A stretch of 64,000 nucleotides of DNA, taken from positions 62,001-126,000 of the forward strand of contig NZ_JBBHDV010000001.1 of the NCBI RefSeq assembly GCF_037478135.1, written 5' to 3'. Every line of letters begins with the position of its first letter. Position 1 is the first letter of the stretch. Of this stretch, positions 1-8,308 are shown in pieces. The translations under genes were made by a program, and so were the position numbers. The stretch is from Denitratimonas sp037478135 (GTDB taxonomy: Bacteria; Pseudomonadota; Gammaproteobacteria; Xanthomonadales; Xanthomonadaceae). The notes below the pieces were generated by a model. That model ran no database searches. It was not told the DNA's origin and was given only the letters and a program-made list of their open reading frames with translations.

Positions 1-1047
1 CAGTCGGCCGACCCGACCCAGGCCATGTTCGATGACAAGTCCTCGGACCTGCCGGAACTGTTCTCCGCCTGGGGCGTGCGCTATGACCCCCAGCGGGTGG
101 TGCTGGACGCACAACGCGCGCTGGCTATCCAGGTCCAGGCCGGCATGCCGCCGGTGCGGCATCCGGGTGTGATCGGGCTCGGCGGCGAGGATGTCAATCC
201 GGACGATGTGGTCACCGCCCAGCTGGGCACCATCAACCTGTCCAGCGTCGGTAGTTTCGATCTGGCGCCCGATGCCGCTGTGACGTTGGAGCCGCTGCTG
301 CAAAGCTCGGCCAATTCCAGCACCGTGGATGCCGAGCGGCTGCGCTTCCTGCCTGATCCGTCGACGCTGTTCGCCGATTTCAATCCCGGTGGCGAACGCC
401 ACGCGATCGCGGTGCGGCTCAATGGCACGCTCAAGAGCGCCTTCCCCGAGCGCAGCGGCGAAGGGCACCTGGCGGAAAGCTCGGAGCCTGCCAACATCAT
501 CCTGGTGGCCGATACCGATCTGCTCAGCGACCGCCTCTGGGCGCAGGCGCAGCAGTTCTTCGGGCAGCGCGTGGTCAACGCCTTCGCCAGCAATGGCGAT
601 CTGGTGATCAACGCGATCGACAACCTGATCGGTAGCGCCGACCTGATCGCGGTGCGTACCCGCGCCGGCTCGCACCGCCCGTTCACCACGGTGGATGCGT
701 TGCGGGTCGAAGCCGATGCGCGCTTCCGCGCCAAGGAGCGCGAGTTGCAGGCGCGTCTGCAGGAAACCGAGGAGAAACTGGCCGCGCTGCAACAGACCCA
801 GCCCGGCGGCAACTCGCTGTCGCTGAGCCCGGAGCAGCAAGCCGAACTGCTCCAGTTCCAGGAAGAAAAACTGCGCATCCGCAAGGAGCTGCGTCAGGTG
901 CGCCGCCAACTGGACGAAGACATCCAGCAGTTGGGCGCCAAGCTCAAGTTCCTCAACATCGCCGGCGTGCCGCTGCTGTTGACGATCGGCGCACTGGTAT
1001 TCGTCGGCTGGCGTGCGCGCCAGCGTGCGCGGAGGGCCACGGCATGA
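1..1047 (+). CDS. GldG-like ABC-transporter auxiliary protein (5' partial)
   Basis: The reading frame is open from the first base of the window, so the N-terminal part lies outside. The visible portion resembles the C-terminal half of the uncharacterised ABC-transport proteins related to gliding protein GldG. It has a substrate-domain-like section, the stretch ANNGD-like FASNGDLVINAIDNLIG near bases 585-630, and then SHRPFT. A long Glu/Gln/Arg-rich coiled coil follows (about bases 690-930), and one membrane helix (about bases 950-1010) sits just before a basic C-terminus. This order of periplasmic part, coiled coil and terminal helix is usual for the family. The stop codon overlaps the start of the DUF4340 gene by four bases, so the two are translationally coupled. 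An ATPase and a permease gene would be expected upstream, outside the window. The substrate is unknown. Confidence 0.8.
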   Translation, partial: QSADPTQAMFDDKSSDLPELFSAWGVRYDPQRVVLDAQRALAIQVQAGMPPVRHPGVIGLGGEDVNPDDVVTAQLGTINLSSVGSFDLAPDAAVTLEPLLQSSANSSTVDAERLRFLPDPSTLFADFNPGGERHAIAVRLNGTLKSAFPERSGEGHLAESSEPANIILVADTDLLSDRLWAQAQQFFGQRVVNAFASNGDLVINAIDNLIGSADLIAVRTRAGSHRPFTTVDALRVEADARFRAKERELQARLQETEEKLAALQQTQPGGNSLSLSPEQQAELLQFQEEKLRIRKELRQVRRQLDEDIQQLGAKLKFLNIAGVPLLLTIGALVFVGWRARQRARRATA

Positions 1048-2165
1048 AGACCCGCATCCTTGTCATCGCCGCGATCGTGGCCATGCTCGCCGCGATCTGG
1101 CTGGCCTCCACCCGCAGTCCACAGTCCAGTGGAATCGAAGGCGGCGCCTTGGCGCCCGGGCTGGGTTCGCAACTGGATCAAGTCACCCAGGTACGCATCA
1201 CCGGCGCCGGCAACACGGTGCTGGCGACGCTGCAGCGAGACGGCAGCGGGCAGTGGAAACTACTCGAAAAGGGCGGCTATCCGGTCGACGTGGAAAAGCT
1301 GCGCAGCCTGCTTTCGGCCATCGCACTGGCGCAGAAGATCGAACCCAAGACCGCGTTGCCCGAGCGCCACGCGCAGCTGGGCGTGGAAGATGTTTCTGCC
1401 GCCGATGCGCACGGAGTGCAGGTCGATATCGACGCCGGCAGCCATCAGTTCGCCATCGTGTTCGGCGACAACGTTGTGCGCGGCAGCGGCACCTATGTGC
1501 GCCACGTCGCCGAAGACCAGAGCTGGCTGGTCGGCAACAATATCGCAGTGGAACGCAATCCGGCCAACTGGCTGGTCAGGGAACTGATCGACATCGGCGC
1601 CAACCGCATCGACGCGATCCGGGTGCAGCCGATCGAAGGACCGGTGATCGAACTGGCCCGCAGTGCCGAGGACGACGCAGCATCGGATTTCGCCTTCGTC
1701 GAGCTGCCGCGCGGGCGCGAACCGGCCGAGGGTTATACCCGCGAGGCGCTGGCCGGGGTGTTGTCCGGGCTGAGTTTCGAGGATGTCTTCACGCTGGACG
1801 AAATGCCCGAGCCGGAGGCGATACAGGAAGCCCGCTTCAGTCTGCGTGACGGGCGCCGGCTGACGCTGCGCTCCTGGCAGCAGGACGAGCGCACTTTCGC
1901 ACGCCTGTCGATGGCACTGGACGAGGCCGCCGCACAGGCCTGGATCGACGCGCGAACGGAACTGGCCGCCGACGAGGCGGAAGTTTCCGCCACAGGTGAA
2001 GACGGTGTGGCGCCGGAAGAAGCAGCGGCCGAAACGCTGGAATCCCTCGCCGCGCAGGTCGCCGCCTTCGAGCAGGTCCACCAGGACCGGGTCTATGTGC
2101 TACCGCTGTACAAGGCCTCCAATCTCAACAAGGGATTGGAGGACTATCTGAAGCCCAAGGAATAG
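1044..2165 (+). CDS. DUF4340 domain protein, partner of the GldG-like protein
   Basis: This 373-residue protein begins with a single hydrophobic anchor (residues about 4-21) and is otherwise soluble, so it is probably anchored in the inner membrane with its bulk in the periplasm. The repeated beta-rich arrangement (VTQVRITGAGNTVLATLQRD followed by a W-K-L-L segment) matches DUF4340 proteins, which regularly follow the GldG-like component of an uncharacterised ABC exporter in Gammaproteobacteria. It starts at the ATG inside the preceding stop region (ATGA overlap). Residues about 300-345 are rich in Glu and Ala and look like a flexible linker or coiled coil. Its biochemical role is not known. 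Assignment rests on domain pattern plus gene order. Confidence 0.8.
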   Translation: MKTRILVIAAIVAMLAAIWLASTRSPQSSGIEGGALAPGLGSQLDQVTQVRITGAGNTVLATLQRDGSGQWKLLEKGGYPVDVEKLRSLLSAIALAQKIEPKTALPERHAQLGVEDVSAADAHGVQVDIDAGSHQFAIVFGDNVVRGSGTYVRHVAEDQSWLVGNNIAVERNPANWLVRELIDIGANRIDAIRVQPIEGPVIELARSAEDDAASDFAFVELPRGREPAEGYTREALAGVLSGLSFEDVFTLDEMPEPEAIQEARFSLRDGRRLTLRSWQQDERTFARLSMALDEAAAQAWIDARTELAADEAEVSATGEDGVAPEEAAAETLESLAAQVAAFEQVHQDRVYVLPLYKASNLNKGLEDYLKPKE

Positions 2166-2169
2166 CAGC

Positions 2170-2571
2170 GTGCACGATGCTCCGCAGCAGAGCGGCCCGG
2201 CCACGGCAAGCCCCGTGGCCGGGCGCCGGATCGCCGCCGCGCTGGGTGCGGTTTTCTGCGCCTGCGCGGTGGCACTGGGCGCATGGTCTGCGCACGCGGC
2301 GCCGGAACAGGCGCAGGCGCGACTGGATACCGCCACGCTTTATCTTTTTTTCCATGGTCTGGCGCTTGCGGTTTTTGCGCTGCGGCAACGCGGCTTTCTG
2401 TCCGCCATCAGCCTGGTCTGCTGGCTGGCCGGGTGCTTCCTGTTCTGCGGCAGCCTCGTGGCAGCCGCACTGTGGAACGCTCCGGCGGTGCTGGCGCCGT
2501 TCGGCGGCATCGCCTTCATGCTGGGCTGGCTGCTGCAGGCCGTGGCCGCTTTTCGCGAAGTACGCGACTGA
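2170..2571 (+). CDS. DUF423 family small membrane protein (YgdD-like)
   Basis: This is a 133-residue protein with four hydrophobic segments (about residues 20-38, 58-72, 77-98 and 105-125), the size and helix count of the DUF423/YgdD family. The motif GAWSAHA near residues 37-43, followed by a helix beginning TATLYLFFHGLAL, fits the family, where a conserved Gly/His-containing loop links the first two helices. The start is GTG at 2170, four bases after the DUF4340 stop, which suggests co-transcription. Family members are inner-membrane proteins without an established function. The hydrophilic N-terminus before helix 1 is slightly longer than usual, so an internal start cannot be excluded. Confidence 0.75.
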   Translation: MHDAPQQSGPATASPVAGRRIAAALGAVFCACAVALGAWSAHAAPEQAQARLDTATLYLFFHGLALAVFALRQRGFLSAISLVCWLAGCFLFCGSLVAAALWNAPAVLAPFGGIAFMLGWLLQAVAAFREVRD

Positions 2572-2593
2572 AGTTGCTGCGGCGCAATGCAGG

Positions 2594-2607
2594 ACTGCCT
2601 AGGCAGT
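2594..2607. promoter_or_regulatory. 14-bp perfect palindrome upstream of the acylase gene (possible operator)
   Basis: The bases ACTGCCTAGGCAGT form a perfect 14-bp dyad 70 bases before the acylase start codon. A CATAAT hexamer at 2646-2651 could be a -10 element, which would put the palindrome about 40-50 bases upstream of it, a plausible activator or repressor position. No good -35 is visible. This is a pattern observation only, and no regulator is identified. Confidence 0.3.
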
Positions 2608-2676
2608 AAACGGCGCAGGGCTTTTTTTCCCTACGGTGGGGTACGCATAATCGTGGTCCCAACCGGGAGGGAATTC

Positions 2677-5523
2677 ATGAACAAGTATTTTTCCGCAGCG
2701 CGTCCGCGCACGCTGATCGCGCTGGCTGTCGCTTCGATCCTCGGCTTGGGCGTCGCCCAGGCGCAAAGCCAGAGCGTGACCCTGCAGGGGCCGGGGCTGG
2801 CCAATCCGGGCACGATCACCTGGGACGCGGAAGGCGTGCCGACGGTGGTCGGCGCCACCGACGAGGACGCCGCCTGGCTGATGGGTTATGCCCACGCCAG
2901 CACCCGCTTCTTCCAGATGGATACGTTGCGCCGTGGCGCCAGCGGCACCGTGGCTGAAGTGGTCGGCGCCGCCGGTCTGGCGCAGGATATCCAGGTCCGC
3001 ACCCTGGGCCTGCGCCGTGCCGCATGGGAAACCTGGGCCAAGGCTTCGCCGCAGCTGCGTGCCCAGCTCAAGTCCTATGCCGACGGCGTCAATGCCTGGC
3101 TTGCGACCCATCCGCTGCCGATCGAATACGGCGCGCTGGAGCTGACTTCGGCCGATCCGTGGACGCCGGTGGATTCGGTCGTGATCGGCAAACTGCTGGC
3201 CTATCAGCTCTCGTTCGATCTGGAAATCGACTACACCATCCGCCTGGGGGCCTATCAGCAGGCCGGTGCCGCTGCGGGCTTCGATGGCAATGCCTTGTTC
3301 TTTGGCGATACCCACCGCTCGGCGCCGCCGGATGCGCGGGCCTCGATCCCCGATTTCGTGCCCGGTGGCGGTGCCGCTGCGGACGCCGCAAACGCCAAGC
3401 TGGCCGGTGAGCTTTCGCCGCCGATGCTGGATGCCACGATGCTGCAACTGGCCGAAAGTTACCGCGATGCAGTGGCCGACAACCCGATCATCGCCCCGCA
3501 CCTGAAGCGGCGCGAAGACCGTGCCGGCAGCAACTGGTGGATGGTCGGCGGTGAACACACTGCCTCGGGCCGCCCGATCCTGGCCAACGATCCGCATCTG
3601 CAGCTGTCCACGCCGATGCTGTTCCAGGAAGGGCATGTGGTTTCCAACGATCCGCGCTATCCGCAGCCGATGAACACGGTCGGCTCGATCGCTCCGGGTA
3701 CACCGTGGCCGATCCTGGGCTGCACCTCGGATTTCTGCTGGGGCCTGACCACCAACTCGCTGGACGTGACCGACACTTACCAGGAACAGTTCGTGCTGAA
3801 CTCCTACGGGTTGCCGACCCACACCATCTACAACGGCGTGCGCGAGCCGGTGCTGTGGGTGTTCCAGAGCTACTTCGTCAATCAGCTCGATGGCGTGCCG
3901 GACAACGTGGTGCGTGACAACTCCATCGGCTACACCAACGGCGGCATCAGCATCGTCGTGCCACGCCGCAACAACGGTCCGGTGGTGTCGATCACCGGCA
4001 ATACGGGCCTGTCGATCCAGTACACCGGCTGGGGCGCGACCTACGAGCTGGAGGCGTTCCGCAAAATGAATCGCGCGCGCAATCTCGAAGAGTTCCGCGC
4101 CAGCGTGATGGATTTCGATGTGGGCTCGCAGAACTTCGGCTACGTCGACAAGGAAGGCAATTTCGCCTACTTCGTCAGTGCCGAAGCACCGATCCGAGAG
4201 GACCTGCAGGCCGGCAGCGTCAATGGCGCACCGCCTTACATCATCCGCAACGGCGCCGGCGGCAACGAATGGTTGCCGGTACAGAACCGCTACCCCGGCC
4301 AGAACCTGCCATACGAAATCCTCTCGCCGGAGGAAATGCCGTACACGATCAATCCGGCACGCGGCTACATTGCCAACGCCAACAACGACCCGATCGGCAC
4401 CACGTTTGACAACAATCCGCTCAACCAGCTGCGTCCGGGCGGCGGCATCCTGTACTACGCGCCGGGCCATTCCTCGTACCGCATGGGCCGGCTGGACCGC
4501 GAGATGCAGAAGCTGATCGAGCGCGGCAATGTGACGGTGCAGGACATGATCGCGCTGCAGGCCAATGTGCAGCAGCTCGACGCCGAACTGGTGCTGCCGC
4601 ATGTGCTCAACGCCCGCGCCCGCACCGAAGCCTGCGGCTATGGCGAGGATGCGAAGCTGGGCGAGGCGCTGGACCGGCTGGCGGCCTGGGACTTCACCAC
4701 GCCCACCGGCATCCAGCAGGGCTTTGACTACGGTGACAATCCGATGGCGCTGGCACCACCGTCGCAGGACGAGATCGACCGCTCGGTCGGTGCCACGCTG
4801 TGGGCGATCACGCGTGGCCAGCTGATCCGCAATACCATCGACCACACTCTGACCAAGGTTGGCCTGGGCAGCTATCTGCCGGGCGGCAACGAAGCCTACG
4901 CGGGCCTGAAGTTCCAGCTTGATGCGTTCGGTCCGCTCGGCGGCAAGGGTGCGTCCGGTCTGGACTTCTTCACTAGGGTGCCGGCCGCGCTGGCCGATGC
5001 CGCAGCTGATGTACGTCGCGACTGTGTGTTGCTGGGCAGCGTGCGTGACGGGCTGAATCTGCTGGCCAGCGACGCCTTCGCACCCGCCTTCGGCGGCTCC
5101 ACCGAGTTGGAAGACTATCGCTGGGGCAAGCTGCATCGCATCACCTTGGCCCACACGCTGGGTGCGCCGCTGAGCGTGCCGGGAATCGCCGGCTATCCGT
5201 TCCAGCATCTGGGCGAAGGCCTGCCGGGCCTGGCGCGTCAGGGTGGTTACGACGTGCTGGATGCGTCCGGACACAACGCGCGTGCCAACAGCGTCAACGG
5301 CTTCACCTTCGGCTCCGGCCCGGTGCGCCGCTTCATCGGCGAAATGACCGACACCCCGACGCTGCTGCAGATCGCGCCCGGCGGGCAGGACGGTAACCCC
5401 GGCGACATGGGCTACATCAGCCAGTTGCCGCGCTGGCTGGTCAATGCCTACAAGCCGCTGGTGATCGATCCGGCGGTCTCCGAGGCCAGCGCCGTGGTGC
5501 GGATGGAATTCACACCGAAGTAA
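2677..5523 (+). CDS. Secreted penicillin-acylase-family Ntn hydrolase
   Basis: This 948-residue precursor belongs to the penicillin/AHL acylase family (N-terminal nucleophile hydrolases), which cleave amide bonds of beta-lactams, acyl-homoserine lactones or lipopeptides in the periplasm. The ATG at 2677 follows a GGGAGG ribosome site and opens a clear signal peptide ending near AQAQS. The alpha-subunit region is followed by the autoprocessing site RAGSNWW, where Ser285 is the predicted nucleophile of the beta chain. A TTNSLDVTDTYQEQF segment matches the substrate-contact Asn region, and HNARANSVNG near the C-terminus fits the conserved Asn that stabilises the oxyanion. The protein is about 100-150 residues longer than typical family members. 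Substrate cannot be deduced. A strong terminator follows, so it is probably monocistronic. Confidence 0.88.
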   Translation: MNKYFSAARPRTLIALAVASILGLGVAQAQSQSVTLQGPGLANPGTITWDAEGVPTVVGATDEDAAWLMGYAHASTRFFQMDTLRRGASGTVAEVVGAAGLAQDIQVRTLGLRRAAWETWAKASPQLRAQLKSYADGVNAWLATHPLPIEYGALELTSADPWTPVDSVVIGKLLAYQLSFDLEIDYTIRLGAYQQAGAAAGFDGNALFFGDTHRSAPPDARASIPDFVPGGGAAADAANAKLAGELSPPMLDATMLQLAESYRDAVADNPIIAPHLKRREDRAGSNWWMVGGEHTASGRPILANDPHLQLSTPMLFQEGHVVSNDPRYPQPMNTVGSIAPGTPWPILGCTSDFCWGLTTNSLDVTDTYQEQFVLNSYGLPTHTIYNGVREPVLWVFQSYFVNQLDGVPDNVVRDNSIGYTNGGISIVVPRRNNGPVVSITGNTGLSIQYTGWGATYELEAFRKMNRARNLEEFRASVMDFDVGSQNFGYVDKEGNFAYFVSAEAPIREDLQAGSVNGAPPYIIRNGAGGNEWLPVQNRYPGQNLPYEILSPEEMPYTINPARGYIANANNDPIGTTFDNNPLNQLRPGGGILYYAPGHSSYRMGRLDREMQKLIERGNVTVQDMIALQANVQQLDAELVLPHVLNARARTEACGYGEDAKLGEALDRLAAWDFTTPTGIQQGFDYGDNPMALAPPSQDEIDRSVGATLWAITRGQLIRNTIDHTLTKVGLGSYLPGGNEAYAGLKFQLDAFGPLGGKGASGLDFFTRVPAALADAAADVRRDCVLLGSVRDGLNLLASDAFAPAFGGSTELEDYRWGKLHRITLAHTLGAPLSVPGIAGYPFQHLGEGLPGLARQGGYDVLDASGHNARANSVNGFTFGSGPVRRFIGEMTDTPTLLQIAPGGQDGNPGDMGYISQLPRWLVNAYKPLVIDPAVSEASAVVRMEFTPK

Positions 5524-5546
5524 CGCTTTTCAACAGCGGGAATCGG

Positions 5547-5578
5547 ACGGGGCACGGAAACGTGCCCCGTTTCTTTTT
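5547..5578 (+). terminator. Rho-independent terminator of the acylase gene
   Basis: A perfect 10-bp stem ACGGGGCACG/CGTGCCCCGT closes a GAAA tetraloop and is followed directly by TTCTTTTT. It lies 24 bases after the acylase stop codon. Confidence 0.92.
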
Positions 5579-5865
5579 GGCTTATCGGCAGCCGCCACGG
5601 CGTGGCATTCGGCGGTTTTCTGGCACTGCGCGGAAGCATGCCGATTGCTGCCATGCAGTGCGTATCGGCAGGCTTTTGCGTGATCACCGCGCGTGCGCGT
5701 GCGCCTGTGCGGGTGAGGGCGGACCAAGCCCGGATCCGTCCCCGGTTTCTGGTGTGAACATCGCGAGCCCCGGCACCACGATGTGCCGCAGCCGTCCGGA
5801 TGCGACACTGGCGGCCTGCGCGCATAGCTGCATCCGCGCGGCTCGGTTCCGCATCCGGAAGAAAC
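5579..5865. other. Intergenic stretch without recognisable gene
   Basis: Together with the terminator this is a 342-base gap. I see no convincing reading frame with a ribosome site, no RNA gene and no clear promoter. The frame of the next gene is open through its second half but lacks a good start there. Confidence 0.5.
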
Positions 5866-6540
5866 ATGTCCACTCAACATCATCAACGCGGTTTCGATGT
5901 CGATGCCGCCCTGGCGCACGTATCGCGTCGCGACCGGCGCCTGGCGCGCTGGTTCCCGAAAATCCCGCCGCTGCTGCCTGATCCGCGCTGGAGCGAGCCG
6001 TTCGATCCTGTCGATGCGTTGGCGCGCGCGATCCTCTTCCAGCAACTCAGCGGCAAGGCGGCTGCCACGATCGTGGGCCGGGTGGAGCAGGCGATCGATT
6101 CCAATGTATTGCACGCCAACACTCTGGGACGGGCGGACGATCCGACGCTGCGCGCCTGCGGGGTGTCCGGCAACAAGCTGCGCGCGCTGCGGGATCTGGC
6201 CGGGCGCGCCGGACGCGGGGAGATTCCTTCGGTCGAAGAACTGCAGGGAATGGCCAACGAGGACATCATCGCGGCCCTGACACCGGTACGTGGTATCGGC
6301 CGCTGGACCGTGGAAATGATGCTGATCTTCCGCCTCGGCCGCGCCGATGTGTTGCCGGTGGATGACCTGGGCGTACGCAAGGGTCTGCAGCGCGTGGATC
6401 GCCTTGCCGACGCGCCCACGCCGAAGGAGCTGGCTGCACGCGGCGAGCGCTGGGCACCGTGGCGCAGCAGCGCGGCGCTGGCGCTGTGGCGCATTTCCGA
6501 CCTGGGCGTCACGGCGCCGACGCCGCGTTCGCAGGAGTGA
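5866..6540 (+). CDS. DNA-3-methyladenine glycosylase family protein (HhH-GPD)
   Basis: This 224-residue protein of the HhH-GPD superfamily is AlkA-like and lacks the N-terminal TBP-like domain of E. coli AlkA. It would excise alkylated purines from DNA in base-excision repair. The helix-hairpin-helix is VRGIGRWTVE (residues 141-150), and the catalytic aspartate is expected in LPVDDLG, with Asp167 directly before Leu-Gly. A lysine-containing SGNKLRAL segment precedes the hairpin as in relatives. The start at 5866 is chosen because it is preceded by GGAAGA and the family begins shortly before the hydrophobic core. An upstream in-frame ATG would add 22 arginine-rich residues of no family character. 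It stands alone between the acylase terminator and the tRNA promoter. Confidence 0.87.
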   Translation: MSTQHHQRGFDVDAALAHVSRRDRRLARWFPKIPPLLPDPRWSEPFDPVDALARAILFQQLSGKAAATIVGRVEQAIDSNVLHANTLGRADDPTLRACGVSGNKLRALRDLAGRAGRGEIPSVEELQGMANEDIIAALTPVRGIGRWTVEMMLIFRLGRADVLPVDDLGVRKGLQRVDRLADAPTPKELAARGERWAPWRSSAALALWRISDLGVTAPTPRSQE

Positions 6541-6562
6541 TGCCCGACCCGGCGGATTCTGC

Positions 6563-6591
6563 TTGAGGCGCGCCGGCACGGATGCTATAGT
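6563..6591 (+). promoter_or_regulatory. Sigma70-type promoter of tRNA-Val
   Basis: TTGAGG at 6563-6568 and TATAGT at 6586-6591 are separated by exactly 17 bases, and TGC directly precedes the -10 as an extended element. The predicted start is near 6598, about 35 bases before the mature tRNA. Confidence 0.8.
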
Positions 6592-6633
6592 GCGCGGCCC
6601 TCGCCCGCAGTACACTTGCCGGCGACGCGTTCC

Positions 6634-6708
6634 GGGCGGTTAGCTCAGCGGTAGAGCACTACCTTGACATGGTAGGGGTCACAAGTTCGAACCTTGTACC
6701 GCCCACCA
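6634..6708 (+). tRNA. tRNA-Val (anticodon GAC)
   Basis: The 75-base sequence folds into a complete cloverleaf. The acceptor is GGGCGGT/ACCGCCC, the D arm is GCTC-GAGC, the anticodon arm is CTACC-TTGACAT-GGTAG with anticodon GAC, and the T arm is ACAAG-TTCGAAC-CTTGT. The 3' CCA is encoded (ACCA at the end). It reads the valine codons GUC and GUU. It is a single-gene unit with its own promoter upstream and a terminator downstream. Confidence 0.97.
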
Positions 6709-6751
6709 TCCAATGTGTTGAATTGACACGATTAATTCGGATGGACCAGAC

Positions 6752-6778
6752 AACCCGGCCAGCGTGCCGGGTTTTTTG
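6752..6778 (+). terminator. Rho-independent terminator after tRNA-Val
   Basis: An 8-bp stem AACCCGGC/GCCGGGTT with a 6-base loop is followed by TTTTGTT, 44 bases after the tRNA CCA end. Confidence 0.88.
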
Positions 6779-6933
6779 TTGCGGTGGCTACGGAAAATCT
6801 TCGAAAGACCTGCGGGAAGCCACCCCCGTCGGGCGCGCGCTGATTTTGCCTTTCAGGGTCTGGCTGCGGTTGTGGTGGTGTGCCGCCGGCAAGGCAATGT
6901 CACGGCTCGGGGCAGGTCGGCGCAGGATGCCGG

Positions 6934-8217
6934 TCAGCGCTCCGTATCGCTGCTGTCGGGTACGGTGTTGCTTTCGTTGACGTGAGCGGGCCGTGCTTCG
7001 GATTGCAGTGCGTCGAGGATTTTCTTTCCGGCGCGGCCATCGGCCGGTTTGATGCCGAGGCGCTGCTGTTCGACGACGATGGCGCGCCGGGTCAGGCTGC
7101 CGATCAGGCCGTCAGCTTCTCCTATGTCGTGGCCGCGCGCCAGCAGCAGGCGTTGCAGTTGCTGGCGCTGGTCGCGGCCCAAGCCGGGATCGTCGGTGGG
7201 CCAGGCGGCCTGTTGCGGTGGTGCATTGCGCAACTGGTCGGCCAGCAGCACGATCGCCAGCGCGTAGCTTTCGGCGGCATTGTAGGAAAACACCGCGTCG
7301 TAATTGCGCAGCGCCAGCCACGCCGGGCCTTCCTTGCCGGCCGGCAGCAGCAGCGCGGCGCGGGTGTCGGAAGCGGGAACCGGTACGCCATCGATGCGTA
7401 CGATGCCGCGCGCCTTCCAGTCGGCCAGCGTGCGCTTGTTTTTCCGGCCTGCCAATGAGGTGTCGAAACCGGCGGGAATACGCACCTCGTGGCCCCACGG
7501 CTCACCGCTGCGCCAACCGGCGCGCTTCAGATAGTGGGCGGTGGAGGCCAGCGCATCGGGGATGCTGGCCACCAGGTCGCGTCGGCCGTCGCCATCGAAA
7601 TCCACCGCGATGCGGGCATAGGTGCTGGGCATGAACTGGGTGTGGCCGAAGGCGCCGGCCCAAGAGCCGGTCAGCCCTTCGGCGGAGAGATCGCCGGCGT
7701 GCAGCAGTTTCAGCAGTGCGAACAGTTCGCCCTGGAAGAACGCCTGCCGCCGTCCGGCACACGACAGCGTCGCCAGCGACACCAGCAGCGGGCGCTTGCC
7801 GAACACCTGTCCGTAATCACTTTCCACGCCCCAGACCGCGACCACCGTGGCTGGGTCGACGCCGTATTCGGCTTCCACTTGCGCCAGCGTCCCGGCATGG
7901 CGCGTAAGCATCTCGCGGCCCTGGGTGATGCGGCGCTCATCGACCAGCGCGGCCAGGTAATCCCAGATCGGCGTGGTGAATTCGGGTTGTGCGTCGAGCA
8001 GTTCCAGCACGCTCGGGTCCGGTGCCAGCGTGGCGGTGTAATGGTCGAAGGCCGCGCCCGGCACGCCGGCTGTTGCGGCCTTGCCGCGCAGCGAACCCAG
8101 GCAGCGCCCGAAGGCGGGATCAGTGGCGGGCGTGCCGGCGCGCGTGGCGAGCGCCGGGCTGGCCACGGTGATCGCAATCGCGCCAAACAGTGAAACGATG
8201 GGGGCAAGAAGTCTCAT
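6934..8217 (-). CDS. Periplasmic lytic murein transglycosylase (MltB family) with peptidoglycan-binding domain
   Basis: This 427-residue exported enzyme cleaves peptidoglycan glycan strands non-hydrolytically to anhydromuropeptides. A signal peptide (residues 1-25) lacks a lipobox cysteine, so it is a soluble periplasmic version rather than lipoprotein MltB. The catalytic Glu132 lies in VWGVESDYGQ. The motifs GSWAGAFGHTQFMPSTYA and DFDGDGRRDL (a Ca-binding-like loop) are standard for SLT family 3. The C-terminal portion, residues about 345-405, is a PG-binding-1 domain ending ADGRAGKKILDALQ. The start ATG at 8217 is the only one compatible with the signal peptide. It lies downstream of, and on the same strand as, the large protease but is separated from it by a hairpin. 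Confidence 0.92.
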   Translation of the reverse strand: MRLLAPIVSLFGAIAITVASPALATRAGTPATDPAFGRCLGSLRGKAATAGVPGAAFDHYTATLAPDPSVLELLDAQPEFTTPIWDYLAALVDERRITQGREMLTRHAGTLAQVEAEYGVDPATVVAVWGVESDYGQVFGKRPLLVSLATLSCAGRRQAFFQGELFALLKLLHAGDLSAEGLTGSWAGAFGHTQFMPSTYARIAVDFDGDGRRDLVASIPDALASTAHYLKRAGWRSGEPWGHEVRIPAGFDTSLAGRKNKRTLADWKARGIVRIDGVPVPASDTRAALLLPAGKEGPAWLALRNYDAVFSYNAAESYALAIVLLADQLRNAPPQQAAWPTDDPGLGRDQRQQLQRLLLARGHDIGEADGLIGSLTRRAIVVEQQRLGIKPADGRAGKKILDALQSEARPAHVNESNTVPDSSDTER

Positions 8218-8269
8218 TGCCCAAGTGTGCGGCGTTGGCCGGCAGATTTCACCCTGCCGGCATCACGCT

Positions 8270-8299
8270 GGCCTGCACGATGAAAGCATCGTGCAGGCC
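8270..8299 (-). terminator. Perfect 13-bp stem-loop downstream of the protease gene
   Basis: GGCCTGCACGATG and CATCGTGCAGGCC pair perfectly around a 4-base loop, 10 bases past the protease stop on the minus strand. There is no T-run, so it may be a processing or stability hairpin rather than a classical intrinsic terminator. Confidence 0.6.
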
Positions 8300-8308
8300 G
8301 TACCCGTT

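Noticed and set aside
2599..5274. An 891-codon open frame on the minus strand across the acylase gene
   Set aside because: It is antisense to a gene with complete family motifs and signal peptide; the product is His/Arg/Gln-rich with no domain, as expected for the mirror frame of high-G+C coding DNA.
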